From NCBI GenBank assembly GCA_965368405.1, contig CBDUMS010000003.1, positions 13,947 through 77,946 of the forward strand: a DNA stretch of 64,000 nt. The letters are read 5' to 3'. This document shows positions 7,750 to 17,277 of the stretch, piece by piece. The position numbers and the translations under genes were made by a program. Position 1 is the stretch's first letter; every line of letters starts with the position of its first letter. Source of the DNA: S012-113 sp965368405. GTDB taxonomy: Bacteria; Bacteroidota; Bacteroidia; Cytophagales; Cyclobacteriaceae. The notes under the pieces were generated by a model, which was not told the origin of the DNA, did no database searches, and saw only the letters and a list, made by a program, of their open reading frames with translations.

Positions 7750-10700
7750 TTAATTTTCAACTTCCTCCTTCTCTTTCTTTTTGTACATTCTGTTCTCCTT
7801 AAAGTTCCCGACTGAATCAACAATCTTCTTAAGAAGGTCTAGATAGAGAAACATAACTAAGAATAGCGTAATGGACCAAATTACAAGAACATTAATCCAA
7901 TAGGTGCTCACGACCCGACCAAAAATTGCCTTTTCCGGAGCATAAAATTTAGATTGATAGCTAATCCACTTATCTGGGTCTGGCTTAGAGTAGATCGGAA
8001 ATACTTTGCGCGATAATTGATCGTCCAAAACTTCTATCCGAACAGTAGAAAGACGGTTCTCAACAAACTCCTGCATTCTTTCATTAAAATTAGCATTTCT
8101 AAGGTCTTCTAACTCTTGTTCACCGTTCGGTCGCTCCAACCATTGTTTCATCACATCGTCGCGCTTCTGCAACCATTTATTAGATCTCAGACTATAGTAA
8201 TGTCTTAGATTAGATAAAAACAGCATGCCGGATTCGTAAGTCGCACTATCAAAGTAGTCTCGAGAAAGACGGGCAAATTCAGGGTACTGATTCTGACCTA
8301 CTCGTTTCAGCTCTCTACCAATTTCATATTTAAGGATTCTCAGACTTCTGTCTACGCTGCTTATTACTTGCCTGCTCGAAGAATCGTGCATATTATTAAA
8401 AACGTTATTCAGCTGATTCTCAAGCTCAGGGACATAAAAAGTCTTCTTATAATTGCTTAAGTTAATTTCTCTCTCAAATTCAAAAAAGTATTTATAATAA
8501 TCATTGTGCACAAATTGGTCTACTGCTAAAGCTTCGTAAGCCCAACGCGATACCATCATGTCCCCCACAATAGGAATATGCTTATCGCTGCTAAAGCGAT
8601 AGTTGAATTTGTCGAAGTTAATGATGACCCCACTCAAGATTAACTGCGGTATAATAAGTAGTGGGATAAGGATATATACAGTAACCGCGGAGTTGAAGGC
8701 AGAAGATATGATCAACCCAAGCACGTTGGCAAATACTGATAAACTAAATAGTACGAGCCATGTGGTGAAATACATATTATTGATTTCTAATATCCAATTA
8801 GCTATAACCACAAAGCAGACCGTCTGGATTGCAGAAATAACAAAAAGAATACTAATCTTAGAAAGCAAATAGCTCAGCCGACTAAGGTTGAGAAAGGACT
8901 CCCTTTTAAGAATCTTACGGTCTTTTATTAGTTCTTCAGCACTCAGTGTCAGGCCCATGAAAAGCGACACAATAATTGCCATAAAGAAGTAGACTGGGAT
9001 ATTTACATTCTTCGAAAAGATGTAAACTTTTTCAAAATCAACTGTCGTATAGAACTTAACCAGATAGGCTAAAAAGAAGGCAAGAACTGGAGCTTCTAAA
9101 AACGTGATTAATAAATATTGATTGTTTTTAAGCTTCGTTTTCAAATCCCTCATTCCAAAAATATGGATCTGCTTAATTTTGGCAGGGATTTGTTGGACCG
9201 ACCTCAGTTTGTCCGTCCGTTCATTGATTTTAGGGAGGGTAATATTCTTTAAATAATACTCATGCCATTTCTTCGGCGGCACCTTTCTTCGTTCTGTAAG
9301 CCTTCCGTACTCATTTACCACCTTCGATTCGAGGATGTTAAATATTTGTTCTGAATTAACATTACCGCATTCTATACAAGCACCCTGGTCTTTATTTACC
9401 ATGTTTACCAATGTCTTGAAATAGACAATGGCTTGCTCGGGATTACCATAATAAACCGGATACCCTCCAACATCCAGAATAAGGAGGGAGTCGAACATTT
9501 TAAAAATATCTGAAGATGGCTGGTGAATGACCACAAAGACCATTTTTCCATTCAGCGAAAGCTCTTTGAGCAGATCCATGATATTCACAGAATCGCGAGA
9601 GGAGAGACCAGAAGTAGGTTCGTCTACAAATAATATAGTAGGTGTTCTGAGAAGCTCAAGACCAATATTTAATCTTTTTCGCTGCCCGCCACTAATTGTT
9701 TTATCTAATGAAGATCCTACCCGGAGGTCCTTCGTTTCGTATAAGCCAAGGCTTTTAAGTGTTTTATTTACCAGATCTTCCGATTCTTCCTTAGTATGAT
9801 GACCAAAGGTTAATTGGGCAGCGAAGAACAGGTTTTCGTATACGGTAAGATCATCAATAAGAAAATCATCTTGTGGAACAAATCCTATCACTCCTTGTAA
9901 CCAATCTTTCTTCTTATAGAGATCGAGTCCATTAATAGTAATGGTGCCTTTCGTTGGTTTAGAGCTGCCGTTAAGCACATTTAGCAAAGTAGACTTACCT
10001 GAACCAGAGGCACCCATTAAACCGATAAGCTTTCCCCCTTCTTCGGCGATATTAACATTATGCAGTGCCTGGTAACCTGACTTAAAGTGATAAGAAACGT
10101 TTTTAGCAACAAAGGAAAGGTTGGTGTCTTCGCCACTATATAAGAATTTGCTCACCACCTCTGAATAGAAAACAGGGCGCATTTTAGATCCTCTAATCGT
10201 ACTACCCGTAGGAAAAACATAGGCTTTCCTACTCCTAAGATTACTTCCGTTTAGTGAGAGAGCGGAGATGCCTAGGTATTTCACAAAATACGTATCAGCG
10301 TCCGGTATGCGAAGTACGAATATCGAACCCGTGATGTTCGGCCTAATAATATGCCGGCTTTGATATTCATGCGGAATTGACCCTTCATCTACAACTAAGA
10401 AGTACTCGCTGTCGACATCTTCATTATCCTGAGCCCCGATGAAGGTGGTAATTAAATCGATTTCCTGCTGTGAAACCTTAATTACCTCGCCAATATAAAA
10501 GAAAAGGTTGCTCTGGCGTTCGGACATTATACCATCTTGCAGCATAAGCTCGATAAGCTTCAGCATAAGCACTAATTTCTGCTGCTTGGTAAGCCCTTCA
10601 TTGATCAGCTTGCATAACTGCATGATATTTGCCCAGTCGTCGACATACTCGATTGTTTCGGTATCATCGTGGTCTACTTCAACCGCATTAGAATTTGCAG

Positions 10701-10863
10701 TTTCTATGTGCTGATCGAACAGCACCATATAGGTAGCGATGGACTCATGCGACAAGTGAATAGCAAGAAAATCACGCACATTGCTGCGTTCATCATCTGT
10801 AATTCTCTCCTTAGCTACTATTGCGAAAAGTTTTACAATCGCTTTTAACAGCTCTTCATTCAT
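7750..10863 (-). CDS. ABCG-type ABC transporter with TerB-like and FHA-like N-terminal regions
   Basis: A 1037-residue half-transporter. Residues 1-145 are helical and resemble TerB-like acidic helical domains (two similar segments, each beginning with ERITDDE or DGIMSERQ type repeats). Residues about 150-245 contain ALSLNGSNL and AYVFPTGS strands resembling a degenerate FHA-like domain. The ATPase follows: Walker A GASGSGKST near 283, signature ISGGQRKRLN near 389, Walker B ILFVDEPTSG near 410 and the H-loop IHQPSSD near 448. Six or so membrane segments lie between about 592 and 780, then a large soluble loop and a last membrane segment near 985-1010, with a Lys/Glu-rich cytoplasmic tail. 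ABCG families export lipids or hydrophobic compounds; the substrate here is unknown. It is monocistronic or distal to Prc, ending just before the trp promoter. Confidence 0.85.
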   Translation of the reverse strand: MNEELLKAIVKLFAIVAKERITDDERSNVRDFLAIHLSHESIATYMVLFDQHIETANSNAVEVDHDDTETIEYVDDWANIMQLCKLINEGLTKQQKLVLMLKLIELMLQDGIMSERQSNLFFYIGEVIKVSQQEIDLITTFIGAQDNEDVDSEYFLVVDEGSIPHEYQSRHIIRPNITGSIFVLRIPDADTYFVKYLGISALSLNGSNLRSRKAYVFPTGSTIRGSKMRPVFYSEVVSKFLYSGEDTNLSFVAKNVSYHFKSGYQALHNVNIAEEGGKLIGLMGASGSGKSTLLNVLNGSSKPTKGTITINGLDLYKKKDWLQGVIGFVPQDDFLIDDLTVYENLFFAAQLTFGHHTKEESEDLVNKTLKSLGLYETKDLRVGSSLDKTISGGQRKRLNIGLELLRTPTILFVDEPTSGLSSRDSVNIMDLLKELSLNGKMVFVVIHQPSSDIFKMFDSLLILDVGGYPVYYGNPEQAIVYFKTLVNMVNKDQGACIECGNVNSEQIFNILESKVVNEYGRLTERRKVPPKKWHEYYLKNITLPKINERTDKLRSVQQIPAKIKQIHIFGMRDLKTKLKNNQYLLITFLEAPVLAFFLAYLVKFYTTVDFEKVYIFSKNVNIPVYFFMAIIVSLFMGLTLSAEELIKDRKILKRESFLNLSRLSYLLSKISILFVISAIQTVCFVVIANWILEINNMYFTTWLVLFSLSVFANVLGLIISSAFNSAVTVYILIPLLIIPQLILSGVIINFDKFNYRFSSDKHIPIVGDMMVSRWAYEALAVDQFVHNDYYKYFFEFEREINLSNYKKTFYVPELENQLNNVFNNMHDSSSRQVISSVDRSLRILKYEIGRELKRVGQNQYPEFARLSRDYFDSATYESGMLFLSNLRHYYSLRSNKWLQKRDDVMKQWLERPNGEQELEDLRNANFNERMQEFVENRLSTVRIEVLDDQLSRKVFPIYSKPDPDKWISYQSKFYAPEKAIFGRVVSTYWINVLVIWSITLFLVMFLYLDLLKKIVDSVGNFKENRMYKKKEKEEVEN

Positions 10864-10962
10864 TGAGGCAAATTCAATTAGGTTAACAGATTGTTACTTA
10901 TCTGTTTGGGCAAATTAATAAAATTAAATGTAAAGGGCGTGGAACTTGCTGAGATTAAATTA

Positions 10963-13098
10963 TCAAGCACCTTTAAACGCAACCATATCGGCTAAAATAA
11001 ACAAGCTTTCTTGCAGATATAAATCTTTCAGCTTTAATTTCTTAGGCGCTCCCGACCCCGCTTCTATGCTTTCAAGCTCCCCTTCTACTTCAGGGTGAGT
11101 TTTACGTCTTGCTTCTTCGGCATCGAGCTCTGCTTGTCGTACCGATTCATTTAGTGAAATCGTAGTGCGTTTTTGATCATCCCGCATCCGTTTTGCATCG
11201 GCTATCAGTTCCTGAAGATCCTCATCGCTCTTAATTCGATCATCGTATTTTGTTCGTAGAGCATTCAGTAATGCCTCGTTAATGTCATTCACTTGGTCAT
11301 ACTTGCTCGAAGGGATCTGGTCCCATGGAAGTGCATTTGGATATGTGCTCTCCCCCACACTTTCCTCGTCGTAAATAGAAGGCAATTTTAAATCGGGGGT
11401 TACCCCAATATTTTGCGTACTACCACCGTCAACTCGGTAAAACTTGGCGATAGTTAACTTTAACTGGCCGAGCTTTTCTTCTTCTTTAGGAATCCAACGT
11501 TGCAGATCTAACACATTTTGTACTGTTCCTTTACCGAACGATTGCTCTCCTACAATTAAGCCTCTCTTATAATCTTGAATCGCCGCAGCAAATATCTCAG
11601 AAGCCGATGCACTAACCCTGCTAGTTAGCACGGCCATAGGTCCATCATAGATTACTTCTTCACTTTCATCCTTTTCCTGACTTGTCTTGCCTTGGTAGTC
11701 CTTAACCTGAACTACAGGCCCATCTTTAATAAACAATCCCGTTAACTCAATAGCTTCATCTAGTGCACCACCGCCATTCCTGCGTAGGTCTATCATCAAA
11801 CCATCAACACCTTGTTCATTGAGGTCAGCAACCAATTTCCGAACGTCACGAGTAGTACTATTAAAATCGTTATTGCCATTTCGTGCGTTTTTGAAGTCTT
11901 TATAAAAAGATGGGATTGTTATCACACCCAGTTTAAAGATCTTATCGTCTTGCGAAAACTCATACACTTTACTTTCTGCTCTCGCTTCCTCTATATTGAT
12001 TTCGTCGCGTACGATTGTAACAACCTTAGGTACAGCACCAGATGGATCGGAAGCCTTTAAAATATTAAGAAGAACCGTTGTCCCTTTTTTACCGCGTATC
12101 AATTGAACAACATCATCGTTCCGCCAACCGACAACATCAATGATCTCACCATCTTCGCCCTGACCAACACCAACTATTTTGTCATTCTCGTGAATTTGAT
12201 CACTTTTAAATGCTGGTCCACCAGGAACTACACTCACCACAATGGTATAATCACCATCTTTACTCAGCATCGCTCCGATACCTTCTAGCGATTTACTCAT
12301 CTCAATGTCGAAGTTCTCTGCTGTAATAGGATTAAAGTAGCCCGTGTGCGGATCGTAGGCTTCGGTAAAACTATTCATGTAAACCTGGTAGACATCGGCA
12401 GACTTATATTGCTCTATGATAGTTTGATAGCGATCATAGCGCTTCTGTAAGATCTCAATTGCCTCATCTACTGTTTTCCCACTCAGCTTTAGGCTTAATA
12501 ATTGGTTTTTGATATATTTCCTCCATTCATCGTCGAGTTCCGAAGATGATGCCTTCCAATCTATGTTTTCTCGGTCAAAAACGAATTCTTCATCTTTGGT
12601 AAAATCAAAATTGTTGGCTGTCAATAGCTCCTTAGTTTTTGCTAATCGCTCATAGGTACGCTCCTGATAGACCGCGAAGATTTGATATGCGGCATCTAAG
12701 TTACCTTGGGTAAGGTAGTCATCCATATAGAACCTATATTTATCAAAGGATTCAATGTCAGACTTCAGGAAGTATAATTTACTTTGGTCCCAGGCATTTA
12801 AATAGTTCTGGTAGATAACTTCAGAAACTGAGTCGCTTAAGGGTAGTTTTCGGTAGTGGTATGCTTTTAAGAGTTCGGTAACTAGAATAGTTTCCTGAAT
12901 ATTCTTCCGCTCTGGTTTAAGTACCTTGATGGTATCATTAAGCTCAATCTCCAGGACAAATGCAGGAGCTTCATCCGCTGGAGGTAAGGTTTTGACATTA
13001 TTTGATTTTGGTAGGAGAACGAAGCCTGCCAGAACCAGCATGATTGGAATTATATAAACCAGTTTTTTCTTAATCATAATAATTGTTTCTTTTTTCAT
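10963..13098 (-). CDS. prc: Carboxy-terminal processing protease Prc/Tsp (S41)
   Basis: A 711-residue periplasmic protease with an N-terminal signal anchor (IIPIMLVLAGFVLL). A Tsp N-terminal helical domain covers about 60-240, followed by a PDZ domain around 255-350 (SLEGIGAMLSKDGDYTIVVSVVPGGPA) and the S41 core. The catalytic Ser is in SASASEIFAAA (about 498) and the Lys in SFGKGTVQ (about 523), the 25-residue spacing of E. coli Prc. The C-terminus matches the Prc-specific C-terminal domain. Prc trims or degrades envelope proteins with non-polar C-termini and in some bacteria controls peptidoglycan hydrolases. ATG at 13098 or at 13077 are both possible starts. Confidence 0.93.
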   Translation of the reverse strand: MKKETIIMIKKKLVYIIPIMLVLAGFVLLPKSNNVKTLPPADEAPAFVLEIELNDTIKVLKPERKNIQETILVTELLKAYHYRKLPLSDSVSEVIYQNYLNAWDQSKLYFLKSDIESFDKYRFYMDDYLTQGNLDAAYQIFAVYQERTYERLAKTKELLTANNFDFTKDEEFVFDRENIDWKASSSELDDEWRKYIKNQLLSLKLSGKTVDEAIEILQKRYDRYQTIIEQYKSADVYQVYMNSFTEAYDPHTGYFNPITAENFDIEMSKSLEGIGAMLSKDGDYTIVVSVVPGGPAFKSDQIHENDKIVGVGQGEDGEIIDVVGWRNDDVVQLIRGKKGTTVLLNILKASDPSGAVPKVVTIVRDEINIEEARAESKVYEFSQDDKIFKLGVITIPSFYKDFKNARNGNNDFNSTTRDVRKLVADLNEQGVDGLMIDLRRNGGGALDEAIELTGLFIKDGPVVQVKDYQGKTSQEKDESEEVIYDGPMAVLTSRVSASASEIFAAAIQDYKRGLIVGEQSFGKGTVQNVLDLQRWIPKEEEKLGQLKLTIAKFYRVDGGSTQNIGVTPDLKLPSIYDEESVGESTYPNALPWDQIPSSKYDQVNDINEALLNALRTKYDDRIKSDEDLQELIADAKRMRDDQKRTTISLNESVRQAELDAEEARRKTHPEVEGELESIEAGSGAPKKLKLKDLYLQESLFILADMVAFKGA

Positions 13099-13158
13099 CT
13101 AAAACGATACCCTATCAAATATGATGCTATTTATTTATAAACGGTATAATGAAGTACT

Positions 13159-14079
13159 TTAGGAAGGTAATTGAGTTTCCTTGTCGTAATCGAATTGATC
13201 GAGGAATTCTTTCGCTTGTTCGGTAGACTGGAAAAAGAATTCTTTCTTATCTCCTTTAGTTGAAACAATTTCTATCATTATTGATTTTACCTTTCGCTGA
13301 CCTTTTAATACATAATCTTCGGGCAGACTATACTCGCTAAGTGAACTCAGCACCTTTGCAATAGGGAATCGCGTACTCCTTACTGAATTGCAGTAGGTGC
13401 ATTTGTAATGCTTTATTAGCTCTCCCTCTTCTTCATCCGTCGCCTCCTTAACAATTTCTTCACTCTGTAGGGTTAAGGTCTGAAAACCACAAGAACCACA
13501 TTCCAGTGCTTCCAGGTAACCTGAATACTTTTCAATATGAACTTCACCTGATGTCTCATCTACCCAAACGTCATAGTCTACAGAAAAAACATTCTCTTCC
13601 GCCTGCATTCCTTCATCTAAGTGTACGTCCTCTTCATCTTCGCTAAGAAGGTGCATTGGGTTGCCTGCTTTACTTATTCTTGGAGTATATCGAAGCCTAC
13701 GCAAATAGCGCTCCATTTTAGCCGGGTAGTAAAATTTTAGAATTAGATAGAAGACGTAACCAAAGAGGACAGCGACGCATAGACTTATCCAAACCCGCAC
13801 AAAAATATACACTAAGCTTTTTGTAACAGTTTCATCACCGATGGTGTTACCAATAAAAAAAATAACGGCGCCGAGGGCAAAATATATTAGCTGGTAATTT
13901 CTTATTTGGTTTAATCGAATAAAGTCGTACTTACCTTTGTACGTTTTAATCGCAGCTACCTTTATCTTATGAATAGCAAAGATCACTATAGCCAACAGCA
14001 GCGATACAGCTGCAGCTATATACATTATCTGATGCCAACCTTCAACGAACCTTATATATTCAGGAGAAACATTTTCCAT
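13159..14079 (-). CDS. Membrane protein with cytoplasmic zinc ribbon, unknown function
   Basis: A 306-residue protein of unknown role. Three membrane helices lie near residues 17-37, 63-80 and 88-113. A soluble region follows with an acidic stretch (SEDEEDVHLDEG), then a four-cysteine zinc ribbon: CGSCG near residue 200 and CTYC near 240, 35 or so residues apart. The C-terminus (VKSIMIEIVSTKGDKKEFFFQS) looks like a small mixed alpha/beta tail. It lies 60 bases upstream of prc on the same strand and may be cotranscribed with it. No family name can be given with confidence. Confidence 0.6.
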   Translation of the reverse strand: MENVSPEYIRFVEGWHQIMYIAAAVSLLLAIVIFAIHKIKVAAIKTYKGKYDFIRLNQIRNYQLIYFALGAVIFFIGNTIGDETVTKSLVYIFVRVWISLCVAVLFGYVFYLILKFYYPAKMERYLRRLRYTPRISKAGNPMHLLSEDEEDVHLDEGMQAEENVFSVDYDVWVDETSGEVHIEKYSGYLEALECGSCGFQTLTLQSEEIVKEATDEEEGELIKHYKCTYCNSVRSTRFPIAKVLSSLSEYSLPEDYVLKGQRKVKSIMIEIVSTKGDKKEFFFQSTEQAKEFLDQFDYDKETQLPS

Positions 14080-14174
14080 TATTCTGAAGAACTTTAATAC
14101 ACTTAATTAACCTAATCCTTACTACGAATAACGTGCTTTTTTTCGAAAAGATTTATATTTAAAGATATATTTTG

Positions 14175-14330
14175 ATGATTGTGAAAAGAACCTTCTATAA
14201 AGCCCTCGCGAACCTGAACAAACTGATCCTTCCCAGATACAGCCAACGCGACCTAACTAAACTAAGCAAGCTCGATAAGGCGATGATTGGCTATCGCTAT
14301 TATATTACAAAGAAAGCCTTGCAGAAATAA
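14175..14330 (+). CDS. Small conserved Bacteroidota protein of 51 residues
   Basis: ATG at 14175 opens a 51-codon frame ending TAA at 14330. The protein is strongly basic, beginning MIVKRTFYKALANLNKLILP and ending in IGYRYYITKKALQK. The pattern, an amphipathic basic N-terminus with LNKLILP, then LSKLDKAMIGYRYY, matches from memory a family of about 50 residues found across Bacteroidota and often mislabelled as SsrA-binding protein; it is not SmpB, which is about 150 residues. It is the only coding signal in the 433-base interval 14080-14512. A GTG at 14181 is an alternative start. Function unknown. Confidence 0.6.
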   Translation: MIVKRTFYKALANLNKLILPRYSQRDLTKLSKLDKAMIGYRYYITKKALQK

Positions 14331-14512
14331 GTAAACATCCCAGGTCTACCCGTCCTTCCTCTAGCATTTCTTGATTTTTTTGTGCACTAAAACAGCCTAA
14401 AAAAGGGCGCAAGGACACTTGGCGCTATTGTGTGCAAAATAATGTGCATTTTTACACATATTAATTTGTCTATTATTCCTTTAATACTTATTATTGAGTT
14501 ATAATTAAATAT
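14331..14512. other. Noncoding interval with no recognised element
   Basis: Between the 51-codon gene and the next small gene I see only AT-rich sequence, including a run around 14455-14510 that is likely to hold the promoter of the downstream small genes. No full TAnnTTTG match, no hairpin with a T-run and no repeat stood out. Confidence 0.4.
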
Positions 14513-14536
14513 TTGTTTGTGAATAATTACACTTTT

Positions 14537-14785
14537 ATGACACGTTTTGAACAAAAGAAATTGGATGTAGAGTTTAGCAGGTTCGCAAGAATGAACTTCG
14601 ACAAACCACAGAAATGTAAGAACATTGACCAGATCAGATATTACATGAATGAGTTAACCTCTAAGATCTCTGAGCTAAAGCAATCATTTAATTATGTGCC
14701 AAGCGATGCTCATATTTTATTGAGTCAATACAATGCAGCTCAGAATAGAATCATACACCGTAATTTCCAGCATACCTATTCCTAA
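14537..14785 (+). CDS. Small helical protein, unknown function
   Basis: ATG at 14537 gives 82 residues (MTRFEQKKLDVEFSRFARMN start). A TTG at 14513 would extend it by eight residues but is a less likely start. The predicted protein is charged and largely helical (two long helices around KNIDQIRYYMNELTSKISEL and DAHILLSQYNAAQNRII), soluble, without signal peptide or cysteine motif apart from a single Cys. It stands 13 bases before another small gene on the same strand. I recognise no family; it is likely lineage-specific. Confidence 0.45.
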   Translation: MTRFEQKKLDVEFSRFARMNFDKPQKCKNIDQIRYYMNELTSKISELKQSFNYVPSDAHILLSQYNAAQNRIIHRNFQHTYS

Positions 14786-14798
14786 ATCGGTCTTTAGA

Positions 14799-15032
14799 AT
14801 GAATAACGGACTAAACTTTGTCCCCTCCCCCATTTCTTTTAATTATAAAGAATTGTATTCTGCCCTGGCGAATGATGCCGGCAGAATGCAATATTACAGG
14901 AGCATTAAGGACGGCAACCGTACAAGAATTGGCAAGAACGAATTTGTCAGTGCCTACAACACTCACGAAATATTAGCAGTAAAACCCATCCCCAGCACGG
15001 CTAATGTTTTTCAATTACAGTTTTACATATAA
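14799..15032 (+). CDS. Small protein of 77 residues, unknown function
   Basis: The frame is open from 14733, overlapping the upstream gene, but the ATG at 14799 lies 13 bases after the upstream stop and avoids the overlap, giving 77 residues. The protein is soluble and basic in its centre (MQYYRSIKDGNRTRIGKNEF). No signal peptide, no motif I recognise. It is followed after 31 bases by another small gene in the same direction. Coding status is moderately supported by context and frame length only. Confidence 0.4.
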   Translation: MNNGLNFVPSPISFNYKELYSALANDAGRMQYYRSIKDGNRTRIGKNEFVSAYNTHEILAVKPIPSTANVFQLQFYI

Positions 15033-15063
15033 TCTCTAAGTTTTAATCTTACATTTACATCCT

Positions 15064-15354
15064 ATGGCTCATGTAAGATATGCAGTAGTGTTCGGTAAAA
15101 AAGATACAGCCGAGCGATTCTTTCCATTAGGTGAAGTTTATCTTCGTAATGCCGACATAAATGAGGCCAAAGAGGTATTCAAAAGCCTACCGGCTCCTAC
15201 CCAATCCGGAGACTACGTAGTTAGAATATATGAGCGCTATTACGACAAGCATCTTGATCCTGACATGGATTATACCAAAACGGAATTCACACTCGAATGC
15301 AGCCTATCCGATCTTGACAAGATCATTCACCACCTTCTAGAAAGAAATAACTAA
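15064..15354 (+). CDS. Small soluble protein of 96 residues, unknown function
   Basis: A 96-residue protein with alternating strand and helix (AHVRYAVVFGKKD, GDYVVRIYERYYDKH, LSDLDKIIHHLLERN), no signal peptide and no cysteine pair. A TACATTTA at 15050-15057, seven of eight matches to the -7 consensus, ends six bases before the ATG and may provide a nearly leaderless transcript. Third of three consecutive small genes on the plus strand; no family recognised. Confidence 0.5.
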   Translation: MAHVRYAVVFGKKDTAERFFPLGEVYLRNADINEAKEVFKSLPAPTQSGDYVVRIYERYYDKHLDPDMDYTKTEFTLECSLSDLDKIIHHLLERNN

Positions 15355-15450
15355 GTCCTCCGAATTAATTTTTTTACCGGTGCTCCAATTTTAGTTGGTA
15401 CTTTTCCCAGCATTGCAGACTATTGTGGAAGTTAACTTCTAAATAATAAT

Positions 15451-17184
15451 ATGCGAGCACTTATACTATTATTAGCTATTCTATCAGTCGGAATATCAGC
15501 ATCTGCACAACAGCCACAAACGGTTTTCGAAAGCTCTAATTACACGAAAACAAGCACCTACGAGGAAGGCATTCGTTTTTACAAGAACCTGGAGCAATTT
15601 AAAGAGGTTGATATTAGCGAACATGGCCTAACCGATTCGGGACTGCCGTTGCATGTTGTTCTAATTTCTTCAGATGCAGATTTCGATATAGCTTCTAATC
15701 GTGCTAAGGGTAAGAACGTGCTACTTATTAATAATGCCATTCATCCTGGCGAACCTGATGGCGTTGAAGCATCACAAATGCTTGCCAGAGATTTGGTAAA
15801 TAATCGGCAATTGAAGAAATACCTGGAGAACACCCTTGTTGCGATAATCCCTTTTTACAACATTGGAGGAGCATTAAACAGGAATACCGGCTCACGAACC
15901 AACCAGAATGGCCCCGATGAGAAAGGATTTAGAGGTAATGCTCGAAATTTTGACCTAAACCGTGATTTTATTAAGAATGATACAAGGAATGCCAAGAGCT
16001 TTGCTGAAATTTTTCATTGGCTTGACCCGGATGTATTAGTCGACACACATGTAAGCAATGGTGCTGATTATCAGTATGTGCTTACCATGGTTACCCCGCA
16101 GTCCGATAAGCTCGGAGAACCCTTGAAAGGGTATTTGGATGAGCAAATGATGCCCGCATTGTATAATGGAATGGCCACAACGCCTTATGAGATGACCCCC
16201 TACGTTAATGTATGGGGCTCTACTCCCGATAAGGGTTGGTCACAATTCTTCGATGCACCAAGATACAGTTCTGGTTATGCGGCTCTTTTTCAGACAATCG
16301 CTTTTCAAAGCGAAACCCATATGCTGAAATCTTTCGAATTACGGACTAAAGCAACCTATACCTTTTTGAAGGAAGTTTTAGGCTTTCTTAATAAAGACGG
16401 CTCTCAACTTCAGGAAGTGAGAGCAGAAGCAAGAAAAACAATTATCGAAAAACTTGATTTCCCGATTGAATGGACACTCGATCGCACCGATTCTACAATG
16501 ATTGAGTTTAAGGGCTATACTGCAACTACGGTAAAAAGCGAGGTTAGTGGCTTGGATCGACTAAAGTATGATAGAAACAGCCCGTACATTATGAATGTCC
16601 CTTATTACAATCGCTATAAGGTTAAAACTCTTATAAAAAAGCCAGATTATTACATTATCCCGCAGGCCTGGTATAGGGTTATTGAGGCTATGCAAAGAAA
16701 CCAAGTTGAGATGACTCGTTTAGAAGATGATTCGCTAATTTCTGTTGAAGTCTATCATATAACCAATCTCGAATCCAGAGAAAACCCTTGGGAAGGACAT
16801 TATTTCCACAACAAGGTGATGACCGAAAGCAGTAAAACTGAAATGACATTTAGAGCTGGAGACTATTTAGTGCCTACAAACCAAGTAACGAATCGGTACA
16901 TCATTGAAACCCTGGAACCTCTTGCTACTGACTCTTTTTTCCGATGGAACTTCTTTGATTCGATATTACAATTTAAAGAAGGTTTTTCATCTTATGTATT
17001 TGAAGATGAAGCAATTAAGATACTTAACTCAAATAATAACTTAAAAAAGAAATACGAAGAGAAGCTCGCTAGTGATGAGAAATTTCGTAATAATGCATAC
17101 GCGCAGCTACGCTTTATCTGGACAAATTCCGAGCATATGGAACCATCGTACAGGCGATACCCTATTTATAGAATAGTTAGATAA
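15451..17184 (+). CDS. Secreted M14-family zinc carboxypeptidase
   Basis: A 577-residue exported metallopeptidase (signal peptide ending ISASAQ near residue 20). The zinc ligands are seen as His98 and Glu101 in AIHPGEPDGVE and His200 in VDTHVSNG, and the catalytic Glu288 in FQSETHML. ARNFDLNRDF (165-173) supplies the substrate-binding Asn-Arg. The C-terminal 250 residues form an accessory region seen in this Bacteroidota subfamily. M14 enzymes remove C-terminal amino acids from peptides or trim peptidoglycan stems; extracytoplasmic peptide use is more likely here given the neighbouring peptidases. A 12-base perfect palindrome lies just upstream (15428-15439). Confidence 0.88.
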   Translation: MRALILLLAILSVGISASAQQPQTVFESSNYTKTSTYEEGIRFYKNLEQFKEVDISEHGLTDSGLPLHVVLISSDADFDIASNRAKGKNVLLINNAIHPGEPDGVEASQMLARDLVNNRQLKKYLENTLVAIIPFYNIGGALNRNTGSRTNQNGPDEKGFRGNARNFDLNRDFIKNDTRNAKSFAEIFHWLDPDVLVDTHVSNGADYQYVLTMVTPQSDKLGEPLKGYLDEQMMPALYNGMATTPYEMTPYVNVWGSTPDKGWSQFFDAPRYSSGYAALFQTIAFQSETHMLKSFELRTKATYTFLKEVLGFLNKDGSQLQEVRAEARKTIIEKLDFPIEWTLDRTDSTMIEFKGYTATTVKSEVSGLDRLKYDRNSPYIMNVPYYNRYKVKTLIKKPDYYIIPQAWYRVIEAMQRNQVEMTRLEDDSLISVEVYHITNLESRENPWEGHYFHNKVMTESSKTEMTFRAGDYLVPTNQVTNRYIIETLEPLATDSFFRWNFFDSILQFKEGFSSYVFEDEAIKILNSNNNLKKKYEEKLASDEKFRNNAYAQLRFIWTNSEHMEPSYRRYPIYRIVR

Positions 17185-17277
17185 GGCCAGCTCTTTGGAT
17201 TGATTGTTATACACACAATCTACTTCAAGTCTTAATTTCAAATTTCTTATCTTGCGAACTTAAACAGTATCTACTTT

